A stretch of 64,000 nt of DNA from the NCBI GenBank assembly GCA_050011895.1, contig JBEKIF010000006.1, positions 1 to 64,000 on the forward strand. Reading direction: 5' to 3'. This stretch comes from DATBGO01 sp050011895. GTDB lineage: Bacteria > Actinomycetota > Actinomycetes > Streptosporangiales > Streptosporangiaceae. Shown here one piece after another: positions 24,270-32,717 of the stretch; position 1 is the stretch's first letter; each line of letters opens with the position of its first letter. The position numbers and the translations under genes are program-made. A model generated the notes under the pieces. The model did not search any database. It was not told the DNA's origin and saw only the letters and a list, made by a program, of their open reading frames with translations.

Positions 24270-25463
24270 ATGGAAGAGCTGATAATCATTGCCGCAGTTG
24301 TCGTGGTCGTAGGCGGAGGCGGCAGCGCAGCGGTGCTGCTCCGGCGCCGCGGCCAGGCCCATCCGGGCGGACCCGAAGCGGGCACCGGCACCCGCGCACC
24401 CGGTACCGACGCCGGTACCGGCAGCGCCGCAGGGACCGCGGTGGCCGAGCCGGAGGCCGGCCGCGCTGCACCGGCCGGGGTGACCGACGCTGGCCTGGCG
24501 GCCGAGGCGGCAGCCCCGCCCGCGATCGAGCTGCCGCCGCCCTCGGCTGGCCGGCTGGTCCGGCTGCGTTCCAGGCTGGCCAGGTCCCAGTCGGCGTTCG
24601 GCGGCGTGCTGCTCGGCCTGCTCTCGCGGGACCGCCTGGACGAGGCGACGTGGGAGGAGATCGAGGACACCCTGATCATGGCGGACATGGGGGTCAGCCC
24701 GGCCAGAGACCTGGTCGCCGACCTGCGCACCCGGGTCAGGGTGGCGGGCGCCGCCGATCCGCAGGCGGTCACGTTGCTGCTGAAGGAGGAGCTGCTGAAG
24801 CAGGTCGGCCCGGACATGGACAGGTCGCTGCACACCGGGCGGCATGGTGACCGGCCGGCCCTGGTGCTGGTGGTCGGGGTGAACGGGACCGGGAAGACAA
24901 CATCGGTCGGCAAGCTCGCCCGGGTGCTCGTCGGTGACGGGCAGACCGTGCTGCTCGGCGCGGCTGACACATTCAGGGCGGCCGCTGCCGATCAGCTTCA
25001 GACCTGGGGACAGCGAGTGGGTGCCGAGACCGTCAGGTCCGACCGGGACGGAGCAGACCCGGCGAGCGTCGCGTTCGAGGCGGTCGCCGAGGGCATCGAG
25101 CGCGGTGTGGACACGGTCATCGTGGACACCGCGGGGCGGCTGCATACCAAGGCCGGCCTGATGGACGAGCTTGGCAAGATCAAGCGGGTGATCTCCAGGT
25201 ACGGGGCCGTCGACGAGGTGCTGCTCGTGCTCGACGCCACCACCGGCCAGAACGGCCTGCGGCAGGCCAGAGTTTTCGCTGAGGTCGTGGACGTTACCGG
25301 GATTATCCTTACCAAGCTCGACGGAACGGCCAAGGGCGGGATCGTGATCGCGGTGCAGCGCGAACTCGGCGTGCCGGTGAAGCTGGTCGGGCTCGGTGAG
25401 GGGGCGGACGACCTGGCGCCGTTTGAGCCCGAAGCGTTTGTCGACGCGATCATCGGCGGCTGA
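24270..25463 (+). CDS. ftsY: Signal recognition particle receptor FtsY
   Basis: Membrane-docking GTPase that receives SRP-ribosome complexes. 397 residues: an N-terminal membrane segment (residues 4-27, ending in RRRGQ), an acidic Gly/Thr/Ala-rich linker (28-90), then the NG domain with GVNGTGKTTSVGKLA near 203, DTFRAAAADQLQ, DTAGRLHTK and LTKLDGTAKGG near 350. The membrane segment fits actinobacterial FtsY proteins that anchor directly. The last codons (IIGG and stop) are the seed of a short repeat downstream. Confidence 0.97.
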   Translation: MEELIIIAAVVVVVGGGGSAAVLLRRRGQAHPGGPEAGTGTRAPGTDAGTGSAAGTAVAEPEAGRAAPAGVTDAGLAAEAAAPPAIELPPPSAGRLVRLRSRLARSQSAFGGVLLGLLSRDRLDEATWEEIEDTLIMADMGVSPARDLVADLRTRVRVAGAADPQAVTLLLKEELLKQVGPDMDRSLHTGRHGDRPALVLVVGVNGTGKTTSVGKLARVLVGDGQTVLLGAADTFRAAAADQLQTWGQRVGAETVRSDRDGADPASVAFEAVAEGIERGVDTVIVDTAGRLHTKAGLMDELGKIKRVISRYGAVDEVLLVLDATTGQNGLRQARVFAEVVDVTGIILTKLDGTAKGGIVIAVQRELGVPVKLVGLGEGADDLAPFEPEAFVDAIIGG

Positions 25464-25552
25464 CGGGTTCCCGGTCATCGGCGGCTAACTCGCCTTTGGT
25501 CATCGGCGGTTAACGGGCCTTCGGGTCATCGGCGGTTAACGGGATTTCCCTG
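25449..25552. repeat. Four-copy repeat grown from the ftsY 3' end
   Basis: The end of ftsY, ATCATCGGCGGCTGACGGG, is followed by three more copies of the form GTCATCGGCGG(C/T)TAAC spaced about 26-28 bp apart. Each copy repeats the final codons and a stop codon in its own frame. Confidence 0.8.
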
Positions 25553-25713
25553 TGCGGGACGCACTTGTGCCGCTCTGAGCTACTATTTCCCGGTAAGCCG
25601 CTGTTCGGCTTTTACTTTATGCGGAACCGGTATGAATATCCGTGGCTGCTCCTATATCCTGCTGTCACCACCCGCCATTTCCCTCTGCCTACCCCGCCCG
25701 GGGAGGGAACTCG

Positions 25714-26829
25714 TTGGACGTTGCGCGCCTCAAGGAGAATTTCGCGCGAGTCGCCATGCATGGTGATGACGTGGCGCTGTTCTTCTACTCCGATCTCTTT
25801 CTCAGGCATCCAGAGACACGGGATATGTTCCCGGTCTCGATGGCCGCGCAGCGTGATCACCTGCTGGGCGCGCTGGCCCGGATTGTCGCCGATGTGGAGA
25901 ACCTGCCAGAGCTCACCGACTTCCTCCAGGAGCTGGGCCGCGACCACCGGAAGTTCGGGACCGTCGCCGACCACTATGAGCCGGTCGGTGCGAGCCTGCT
26001 GGCCACACTCGCCCATTTCAGCGGGGCTGACTGGTCAGATGAGTTAGCCGCGGACTGGACCGCCGCCTACGGGCTCGTCGCGCAGGTCATGATCGAGGCG
26101 GCCGAGGCGGACGAGAAGCTGAATCCGGCCTGCTGGGATGCGACCGTGCTGTCGGTCCAGATGCGGTCGTTTGACGTCGCGGTGTTCAAGGTCGCCACGC
26201 TGCAACGGCTGGACTACCTGCCGGGCCAGTCCGTCGCGATCTCATCGGAACTGCGGCCCAGGGTGTGGCGGTTCTACTCGATGGCCAACGCGCCGCGCGA
26301 CAACGGAACGCTGGAGTTTCACGTGCGCGTGATCGACGGCGGAACGCTCAGCATGGCCCTGGCGCGCTCGCTCGTGCCTGGTGCCAGGCTGCGGCTCGGC
26401 CCCCCGGTCGGCACGCTCGTCTACGACAGCTGGTCCGGCCGTGACGTCCTGCTGGTGGCAGGCAGCACCGGACTGGCCCCGGTCAAGGCAATTGCCGAGC
26501 AGATCAGCGGGCTGCCCGCGCCGCCGAGGACAACGCTGTTCTTCGGGGCGCGCGATGCCGGAGGCCTTTACGACCTGCAGGACCTGGAGAAGATGAGCGC
26601 TGCGGCGCCATGGCTGACCGTTGTTCCCTGCGTTTCCGACGACGCCGACTACGCCGGTGAGCGCGGGACGCTGCCTGACGTCGTGGCGCGCCTCGGCGTC
26701 TGGGCCGGCCACGACGTCTACATCGCGGGGCCCTCGCAGCTGGCGGTGGCTACCACAGCGCTGCTGGAGCGGCTGGGCGTCCCGCGGGACCGGATCCACG
26801 TCGAAGATTTCGGTTGGAGTGAGCCATGA
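25714..26829 (+). CDS. Flavohemoglobin-like protein (globin plus FAD/NAD reductase)
   Basis: Probable NO dioxygenase or related heme reductase, cytosolic, about 371 residues. An N-terminal globin domain (1-135) has FFYSDLFLRHPETRDMF and the heme region ELGRDHRKFGTVADHY. A ferredoxin-reductase module follows, with FAD-binding RVWRFYSMANAP near 183-194, the NAD-binding loop AGSTGLAPVKAI near 249, and a C-terminal VEDFGW. This is the globin-reductase architecture of flavohemoglobins, though the sequence differs from enterobacterial Hmp. I chose the TTG at 25714, preceded by GGGAGGG. It is coupled by ATGA to a divIVA-like gene and faces a second hemoglobin-reductase pair. Confidence 0.87.
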   Translation: MDVARLKENFARVAMHGDDVALFFYSDLFLRHPETRDMFPVSMAAQRDHLLGALARIVADVENLPELTDFLQELGRDHRKFGTVADHYEPVGASLLATLAHFSGADWSDELAADWTAAYGLVAQVMIEAAEADEKLNPACWDATVLSVQMRSFDVAVFKVATLQRLDYLPGQSVAISSELRPRVWRFYSMANAPRDNGTLEFHVRVIDGGTLSMALARSLVPGARLRLGPPVGTLVYDSWSGRDVLLVAGSTGLAPVKAIAEQISGLPAPPRTTLFFGARDAGGLYDLQDLEKMSAAAPWLTVVPCVSDDADYAGERGTLPDVVARLGVWAGHDVYIAGPSQLAVATTALLERLGVPRDRIHVEDFGWSEP

Positions 26830-27488
26830 CCGTGACCTCAAGCACGAGCCGCCGGCTGACCCCTGATGCGGTCCAGGCGGTCACCTTTCCCTCCGTCCGG
26901 CTGGGCCGGCGGGGGTTTGACGAAGAGCACGTCCGCGCGTTCTGCGATCAGGTCGAGGCAGAACTCGTGCGGTTGCTGAACGAGAAGACCGCCCTTGACG
27001 AGGAGGTCCAGCGGCTACGCCGGCGGGTACTCGGGATCGCCAGCGAGGAGGACGGGGCCGGGTACCGCAGGGAGGACGCGCACATCCAGGCGGTCCGCAT
27101 CCTGTCCAAGGCGCAGCAGACGGCCGACAATTACGTCGCCGACGCCCAGGACTACAGCAGGCAGCTGGCCCAGGACGCCAGGCGGCACAGGGACGAGATA
27201 CTGGCCGAGGCGCGCTCCCATGCCGCCGTCATGCTCGAGGAGGCGCACTCGGAGGCCAGCCAGGCCGCCGCGGCGGCGATGTCCGAGCCCCCGGCCCAGC
27301 CCCCGGCCGACCGCACGGAACTGGAAGGCGAGCTGGCGTACTTGCGGACGTTCTGCGACGTCTACCGGACGCACCTGCGTGCCTACCTGGACGCGCTGCT
27401 GCGCAACGTCGAGGAGTGGGAGCGCGCGGAGAAGTCGTCCATCGCCACCGCCAGAGCCAAGCTGCCGATTCACCGGCAGCTACCGTAA
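26826..27488 (+). CDS. DivIVA-domain coiled-coil protein
   Basis: 220 residues. The N-terminal block AVQAVTFPSVRLGRRGFDEEHVRAFCDQVE (about residues 17-46) is a DivIVA membrane-binding type segment. It is followed by coiled coil (LNEKTALDEEVQRLRRRV), an Ala/Arg/Glu-rich helix region (DAQDYSRQLAQDARRHRDEI), a proline-rich break (AQPPADRTE) and a final helix. DivIVA proteins mark curved membranes and poles in actinobacteria. It overlaps the flavohemoglobin stop by four bases, so it is translated with it. Its end is one base from the end of the convergent reductase gene. Confidence 0.85.
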   Translation: MTVTSSTSRRLTPDAVQAVTFPSVRLGRRGFDEEHVRAFCDQVEAELVRLLNEKTALDEEVQRLRRRVLGIASEEDGAGYRREDAHIQAVRILSKAQQTADNYVADAQDYSRQLAQDARRHRDEILAEARSHAAVMLEEAHSEASQAAAAAMSEPPAQPPADRTELEGELAYLRTFCDVYRTHLRAYLDALLRNVEEWERAEKSSIATARAKLPIHRQLP

Positions 27489-27489
27489 G

Positions 27490-28470
27490 TCAGCTGCTGG
27501 CCTGCCTGAACTCGTCGGCGCAGATGTTCCTGAGGGTCATCCCGGCCAGGAAAAGAGACCGCCGCATCCGGGACACCGCGCGGCGCCCGCCGCACAGGTA
27601 GGCGTGGACGGCCGCGGGATCGCCAAGCGGCGTCAGCTCCCGGCAGACCACCTCCGCGATGTCCTCGCCGCCTGACCGCACGCAGGTGCGCCAGCGCACC
27701 GATCCCGGCGTGGTCGGCCCGCAGCAGGCCGGCGGGCCGGCTCCGAGGTAGAGGCCGGACGGATCCGCCGCACCGTGAATGAGCACCGCGGGACCGGCAT
27801 GCCCGTGCCGGATCGCATCCCGCAGCACTGCCGCAAGCGGCGCGATGCCAGTACCCGTGCCGGCCAGCAGGAGCGGGCCATCCGGCTGGCCGGGCAGGTA
27901 GCAGCAGTCACCGTTGGGCTGGCCGATGCTGATCTGGGCCCCGGGCGCGGCGGCCGCCAGCCAGCTGCTCATGGCCCCGCCCTGATAGACGCGGACGTGA
28001 AACTCGATCCCGTCGCGCGCCGCCTCGGCTGGCGTGTTGGCGATGGAGTACACCCTGACGACGCCGCCATCCCTGCGTAACGCCAGATGCTGGCCAGCCC
28101 GGAAGGCCACCGGCTGCTGCGGCCTGATCGCCACCTTGAGCACCCCGGTGCCGAGCGGCCGCACCGAAGCGACCGCCGCCTCGGCCAGCATCTCGTCACC
28201 GGCCGGCAGCTCGTCACCGGCCAGCGCGATGGTCAGATCGGTAACCGGGCGGGCCAGGCAGGCGAGAAAGTACCCATCGGCCCGCCAGCTGTTTTTCAGC
28301 CCCGCCTGGCTTGGCGGCCCCGGCAGTCCGTGCACGGCCCTTACCAGGCACCCGTGGCAGGCTCCGGCCCGACAGGCGGCGGGCAGCCGGACTCCGTGCC
28401 GGGCCAGGCCGTCAAGGACGGATTCACCCGGATCGAGCTCGAAGGCCCCGCCGCTGAACCTCAGGCGCAC
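27490..28470 (-). CDS. 2Fe-2S ferredoxin-domain oxidoreductase (FAD/NAD)
   Basis: 326 residues. A plant-type ferredoxin domain comes first, with cluster ligands Cys33, Cys38, Cys41 and Cys71 (CRAGACHGC ... FLACLARP). An FAD-binding barrel follows (RVYSIANTP at 139-147), then an NAD-binding domain (LLAGTGTGIAPLAAVL near 201-216). This is the layout of oxygenase reductases and hemoglobin reductases. It begins eight bases after the truncated hemoglobin stop without its own ribosome-binding site, so translation is probably coupled. I infer that it supplies electrons to that globin. Confidence 0.88.
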   Translation of the reverse strand: MRLRFSGGAFELDPGESVLDGLARHGVRLPAACRAGACHGCLVRAVHGLPGPPSQAGLKNSWRADGYFLACLARPVTDLTIALAGDELPAGDEMLAEAAVASVRPLGTGVLKVAIRPQQPVAFRAGQHLALRRDGGVVRVYSIANTPAEAARDGIEFHVRVYQGGAMSSWLAAAAPGAQISIGQPNGDCCYLPGQPDGPLLLAGTGTGIAPLAAVLRDAIRHGHAGPAVLIHGAADPSGLYLGAGPPACCGPTTPGSVRWRTCVRSGGEDIAEVVCRELTPLGDPAAVHAYLCGGRRAVSRMRRSLFLAGMTLRNICADEFRQASS

Positions 28471-28478
28471 GCGGAAGG

Positions 28479-28847
28479 TCAGCGGTTCAGCACGTCGTCC
28501 CGGACGCTGTCGGCGACAGCGCCCGCCGCGGCAATGTCCGCTCCGGCGACGCCGAGGTCGCGCAGGGCCTGCGCCAGGTGCACGAGCACGCGGTCCACGT
28601 GCTCGTCGCGGATCCCTTCCAGGGCGGCGTGAGCGGCGCGCAGGTCCCGCCCGGTGTACGCGTTCGGGCCGCCGAGTGCCATGGTCAGGAACGCGGCCTG
28701 CTTAGCGATTTGGCGGTCCATATCGACATCATCGAAGTACGCCGCTAAGAGCGGGTCGGCGAGTACCTTCCGGTAAAAGAGCTCGGTAGCCGCATCAATG
28801 GCCGCCGAGCCGCCGAGGCGTTCATACAGGCTTGTTTGCGTCGTCAT
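28479..28847 (-). CDS. glbN: Group I truncated hemoglobin
   Basis: 122 residues starting MTTQTSLYERLGGSAAIDAA. Family landmarks: Tyr25 at helix B position 10 (LFYRKVL), which stabilises bound ligand; FLTMALGGPNAYTGRDLRAAH with the likely proximal histidine at 73; and a short C-terminal helix. Group I proteins typically bind O2 and detoxify NO. I use the ATG at 28845-28847; it sits just after a clear promoter, so the transcript is leaderless or nearly so. It is first in a two-gene operon with the ferredoxin-domain reductase. Confidence 0.93.
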   Translation of the reverse strand: MTTQTSLYERLGGSAAIDAATELFYRKVLADPLLAAYFDDVDMDRQIAKQAAFLTMALGGPNAYTGRDLRAAHAALEGIRDEHVDRVLVHLAQALRDLGVAGADIAAAGAVADSVRDDVLNR

Positions 28848-28854
28848 GGTTTGG

Positions 28855-28883
28855 TGTATAGCGGGTCGGGCTGGACGATACAA
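28855..28883 (-). promoter_or_regulatory. Promoter of the truncated hemoglobin operon
   Basis: On the minus strand, TTGTAT (28883-28878), a 17-bp spacer and TATACA (28860-28855) form a good vegetative promoter. The -10 box ends seven bases before the ATG, implying a leaderless or very short 5' end. Confidence 0.7.
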
Positions 28884-29154
28884 GCCCTGACTTCGCCGCG
28901 GATCAGCTCTAGATCAAACAAAAACCCGCCTTACGCACCAGCTCGCCGCGATCTGTGCTGATTAATTGACTTTTGCCGCGACGATGGCGCATCGGCATGA
29001 TTTGCGCTTCGGGCGACCTGGCCGCGTGGCCGTCGCGATCACGCTCCGTGAGCGGCAGGCCCGGCGCGGTCCAGACCGGATAACCTTGGGCGGGGCGCGG
29101 CATCCGCGCTTGCCCATAGCGGCCCTAGCCCATCTGCGAGGACGGCAGCCACAC

Positions 29155-30816
29155 GTGTTCGAGACACTTTCCGACCGACTGACCCAGGTTTTCTCCGCGC
29201 TGCGCGGCCACGGACGGCTGTCCGCCGCGGACATCGACGCTACCTGCCGCGAGATCAGGATCGCGCTGCTGGAAGCGGATGTCGCGCTCCCCGTGGTCAG
29301 GCAGTTCATTGCGCGCGTCAAGGAGCGGGCGTCCGGCGAAGAGGTATCCGCCGCGCTCAACCCGGCGCAGCAGGTCATCAAGATCGTTAATGAGGAACTG
29401 ATCGCGATCCTGGGCGGCGAGGCGCGGCGGCTGCGTTTCGCTAAGGTCGCCCCGACCGTGATCATGCTGGCCGGCCTCCAGGGCTCGGGTAAGACGACGC
29501 TGGCGGCCAAGCTCGGCCTGTGGCTGCGCGAGCAGGGCAACACCCCGCTGCTTGTCGCGGCGGACCTGCAGCGCCCGAACGCCGTGCAGCAGTTGCAGGT
29601 GCTCGGCGAGAAGGCCGGGGTTCCGGTGTTCGCGCCCTCGCCCGGCGGCGGCGTCGGCGATCCGGTGGCGGTCGCCAGGCAGTCCATCGACGAGGCACGC
29701 CACCGCCTGCACAACACCGTCATCATCGACACCGCCGGCCGGCTGGGCATCGATGAGGAGATGATGGCGCAGGCCGCCGCCATCAGGGACGCTGTCGACC
29801 CGGACGAGATCCTTTTCGTGGTCGACGCGATGATCGGCCAGGATGCGGTGACGACCGCACAGGCGTTCCTTGACGGCGTCGGATTCGACGGCGTGGTGCT
29901 GGCCAAGCTGGACGGCGACGCCAGGGGCGGCGCGGCGCTGTCGGTCGCCCAGATCACCGGCAGGCCGGTGATGTTCGCCTCATCCGGCGAGAAACTCGAA
30001 GACTTCGACCTCTTCCACCCGGACCGGATGGCCTCCCGCATCCTCGACCTGGGTGACGTCCTGACTCTCATCGAGCAGGCCGAGCGGACCTTCGACGCCG
30101 ATCAGGCGGCCGAGATGGCCGGGAAGCTCGCCTCTGGCGAGGGCTTCACCCTCGAGGATTTCGTCGAGCAGCTGGCCATGGTCCGCAAGCTGGGGCCGAT
30201 CGGCAACCTGCTCGGGATGCTGCCCGGCGCCGCGCAGAACCGGGAGCTGCTCAGCCAGGTCAGCGATCGTGACCTCGACCGTGCCGCGGCGATCGTGAAC
30301 TCCATGACCCCCGAGGAGCGCCGTAACCCGAAGATGATCAACGGCTCGCGGCGAGCGCGGATCGCGGCTGGCTCGGGCGTGACGGTCGGCGAAGTCGGTT
30401 CCCTCATCGTCCGGTTCCTCGAGGGCCAGAAGATGATGCGCCAGATGATGGGCGGCATGCCGGGAATGCGGCGCACCGGGCAGAAGGGCGCGCGGGGCAA
30501 AGCGAAGAAGAAGGCGAAGGGCGGCCGGCCCGGCGGCTCCGCGAGCGGCCGGGCACCTGGCGGTTCGGCTGGCGCGGGCGGCCAGCCCGACGGCGCCCAG
30601 GGCGGCGGCCGCGGCCCGGCCGGGCTGCCGGCCGGATTCGGCCAGGGCCCGGTGCCAGGATCCATGCCGCCCGGGCTGCCGGGCGGCATGGACGGTTCGC
30701 TGCCGATTCCGGCCGGCCGGGGCCCAGGGTGGCCAACTCCGCCGCCGAACCTGCCGCCCGGGCTACGCGGGGCGCCGCCGAACCGGCGCGGCAGGCCAGG
30801 CAAGAAGGGCCGGTGA
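29155..30816 (+). CDS. ffh: Signal recognition particle protein Ffh with an extended C-terminus
   Basis: SRP54 GTPase that binds signal sequences and SRP RNA. About 553 residues: N domain FETLSDRLTQVFSALRG, G domain with GLQGSGKTTLAAKLG near 107, DTAGRLGIDEEM, LAKLDGDARGGAALS, and an M domain rich in methionine (NSMTPEERRNPKMI, GQKMMRQMMGGMPGM). After the M domain a further ~110 residues of Gly/Pro/Lys-rich low-complexity sequence end in RGRPGKKGR, longer than typical. The GTG at 29155 gives the family start; a frame further upstream is open but not conserved. Downstream is a 23-bp repeat array. Confidence 0.96.
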   Translation: MFETLSDRLTQVFSALRGHGRLSAADIDATCREIRIALLEADVALPVVRQFIARVKERASGEEVSAALNPAQQVIKIVNEELIAILGGEARRLRFAKVAPTVIMLAGLQGSGKTTLAAKLGLWLREQGNTPLLVAADLQRPNAVQQLQVLGEKAGVPVFAPSPGGGVGDPVAVARQSIDEARHRLHNTVIIDTAGRLGIDEEMMAQAAAIRDAVDPDEILFVVDAMIGQDAVTTAQAFLDGVGFDGVVLAKLDGDARGGAALSVAQITGRPVMFASSGEKLEDFDLFHPDRMASRILDLGDVLTLIEQAERTFDADQAAEMAGKLASGEGFTLEDFVEQLAMVRKLGPIGNLLGMLPGAAQNRELLSQVSDRDLDRAAAIVNSMTPEERRNPKMINGSRRARIAAGSGVTVGEVGSLIVRFLEGQKMMRQMMGGMPGMRRTGQKGARGKAKKKAKGGRPGGSASGRAPGGSAGAGGQPDGAQGGGRGPAGLPAGFGQGPVPGSMPPGLPGGMDGSLPIPAGRGPGWPTPPPNLPPGLRGAPPNRRGRPGKKGR

Positions 30817-30838
30817 CACGGCGGGGTCCGCGCGCGCC

Positions 30839-31020
30839 GCAAGTCCGGTGCGCTGCGCGGCGCAAGTCCGGTGCGCTCCGCGGCGCAAGTCCGGTGCGCT
30901 CCGCGCCGCAAGTCCGGTGCGCTGCGCGGCGCAAGTCCGGTGCGCTCCGCGCTCAGGTCCGGTGCGCTGCGCGCGCAGGTCCGGTGCGCTGCGCGGGGCG
31001 GGTCCGTGCGCTCCGCGGGC
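30839..31020. repeat. 23-bp tandem repeat array between ffh and rpsP
   Basis: About eight units of GCAAGTCCGGTGCGCTGCGC plus two or three bases. Early units have CAAGTCC and later ones CAGGTCC. The array occupies about half of the 392-base gap. About 190 non-repeat bases, including the rpsP leader, follow. Confidence 0.93.
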
Positions 31021-31208
31021 GCCGATCCGGCGCGCGGGTGCCAGCGATTACGCCCCTGCGGCGGACGTCTGGCAGAATGTGACCGCTACCGTCGGCTCCG
31101 CGTGGCCCTCTACCACTCGCTGAGCCGGATCCATCCGGGCAGCGCCGCCGGTCCCCACCCGGCGCGGCGCTGGCCCGCACCCGAATCCGCTGGGAGAAGA
31201 CCACAGCC

Positions 31209-31931
31209 GTGGCTGTAAAGATCAAGCTGAAGCGCCTGGGCAAGATCCGGGCGCCCTACTACCGGATCGTCGTCGCCGACGCCCGCACCAAGCGGGATGG
31301 GCGCGCGATCGAGGAGATCGGGAAGTACCACCCGAAAGCCGAGCCCTCGTTCATTGAGGTCAACTCGGAGCGCGCACAGCACTGGCTGTCCGTTGGAGCG
31401 CAGCCCACCGATCCGGTCAGGAAGATCCTGGAGATCACTGGCGACTGGCAGAAGTTCAAGGGCCTGGCCGGCACGGAGGGCACGCTGCAGACGGCGGCCC
31501 CGAAGCAGGACAGGAAGGAGATCTTCGCCGCGGCGGTCTCAGAGACGCTGGCGGATGGCGGCGCTGCCCCGAAGGGACGGGCCAGGGCCAGGTCCGCCGA
31601 CGCGGCCAAGGACTCCGACGGCGCGGGCGGCAAAGCGGGCAGGGCAGCCGCAGGCCAGGCGAAGCCCGCGCGCGGGAAAGCCAAGGATGTGGCCGACGCC
31701 GACGCCGACGCCGACGGCAAGGCGGTCGACGCTGAGGCGGGCGACGCCAAGGCCGAGCCGGGTGCTGCCGGGCCCGAGGCGCAGGCGAAGGCCGAGCCGG
31801 GTGCTGCGGCGCCCGACGCGCAGGCGAACGCCGGGCCTGCCGATGCTGAGTCCGCCGGCCGGGAGGCCGACGCGACGGCTGCTGAGCCTGACGTCGCCGC
31901 TGCTGCCGCGGCTCCGGAGAGCGGAGCCTGA
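31209..31931 (+). CDS. rpsP: 30S ribosomal protein S16 with a long acidic/alanine tail
   Basis: Core S16 (residues 1-85: AVKIKLKRLGKIRAPYYRIV, DARTKRDGRAIEEIGKYHP, GAQPTDPVRKILEITGDW) is followed by a tail of about 150 residues. The tail is built from Ala, Asp, Glu, Lys and Gly, with two diverged copies of an AKAEPGAA-type unit. At 240 residues it is longer than the usual 80-165. The GTG start follows GGGAGAAG. It is first in the rpsP-khpA-rimM-trmD-rplS cluster. Confidence 0.95.
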   Translation: MAVKIKLKRLGKIRAPYYRIVVADARTKRDGRAIEEIGKYHPKAEPSFIEVNSERAQHWLSVGAQPTDPVRKILEITGDWQKFKGLAGTEGTLQTAAPKQDRKEIFAAAVSETLADGGAAPKGRARARSADAAKDSDGAGGKAGRAAAGQAKPARGKAKDVADADADADGKAVDAEAGDAKAEPGAAGPEAQAKAEPGAAAPDAQANAGPADAESAGREADATAAEPDVAAAAAAPESGA

Positions 31932-31932
31932 C

Positions 31933-32175
31933 GTGCTGGAAGAGGCCCTTGAGCATCTAGTCCGGGGCATCGTGGAGTATCCGGACGATGTCCGGGTGGA
32001 CAGCCGGGGCCTGCGCAGAGGACGAGTCCTCGAAGTGCGCGTACACCCCGAGGATCTCGGCAAGGTCATCGGCCGGGGCGGCCGGACCGCCAAGGCGCTG
32101 CGGACCGTCATCGGCTCCCTGGCGGGAAGCGCCTACGTCAGGGTCGACCTGCTGGACACCGACGAGATCCGCTAG
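31933..32175 (+). CDS. khpA: KH-domain RNA-binding protein KhpA
   Basis: 80 residues with the KH signature VIGRGGRTAKALRTVIGSLA (about residues 44-63) after a short helical start EEALEHLVRGIVEYPDDV. Members bind RNA and help ribosome assembly and translation control. The GTG start is one base after the rpsP stop, and rimM follows two bases after its end. Confidence 0.94.
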   Translation: MLEEALEHLVRGIVEYPDDVRVDSRGLRRGRVLEVRVHPEDLGKVIGRGGRTAKALRTVIGSLAGSAYVRVDLLDTDEIR

Positions 32176-32177
32176 GC

Positions 32178-32702
32178 ATGCAGCTGGTGGTCGGCCGCGT
32201 CGGCAGGCCGCACGGGATCCGCGGTGAGCTGACCGTGGACGTGCGCACCGACGACCCGGACGTCAGGTTCGCTGCGGGCTCCGTACTCGCGACGGAGCCC
32301 GCAGCGCAAGGCCCGCTGACGGTTGCCTCATCGCGCTGGCATTCGGGACGGCTGCTCATTTCCTTCGCCGGGTACCACGACCGGACGGCAGCGGAAGCGC
32401 TGCGCGGCACTCTGCTCGTGATGGACTCGGCCGAGCTCGACGCGCCTGAGGACCCGGACGAGTTCCACGACTGCCAGCTGATCGGGCTAGGCGCCTGGAC
32501 CGTCGCCGGCGAGCGGGTCGGCGTCGTCGCCGACGTGCTCCACCATGGCCAGGACCTGCTGGTGATCCGGCCGCCGGAGGACAGGGCGGACACCGGCGAG
32601 ATACTCGTCCCTTTCGTGGCGGCCATCGTGCCTGAGATCGACGTGGCGGCCGGGCGCCTGGTGATCGACCCGCCGGGCGGCCTGCTCGATCCGTCCGGCT
32701 AG
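32178..32702 (+). CDS. rimM: Ribosome maturation factor RimM
   Basis: 174-residue 16S rRNA processing factor that binds S19. It begins LVVGRVGRPHGIRGELTVDV and has a PRC-barrel C-terminal half with HHGQDLLVI and ILVPFVAAIVPEID. It is tightly packed between khpA and trmD, and normal in length. Confidence 0.95.
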   Translation: MQLVVGRVGRPHGIRGELTVDVRTDDPDVRFAAGSVLATEPAAQGPLTVASSRWHSGRLLISFAGYHDRTAAEALRGTLLVMDSAELDAPEDPDEFHDCQLIGLGAWTVAGERVGVVADVLHHGQDLLVIRPPEDRADTGEILVPFVAAIVPEIDVAAGRLVIDPPGGLLDPSG

Positions 32703-32717
32703 GCAGGAGGCCGCGCC

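Noticed and set aside
28966..29154. Upstream in-frame extension of ffh
   Set aside because: Open but without Ffh similarity; the GTG at 29155 gives the canonical N domain.
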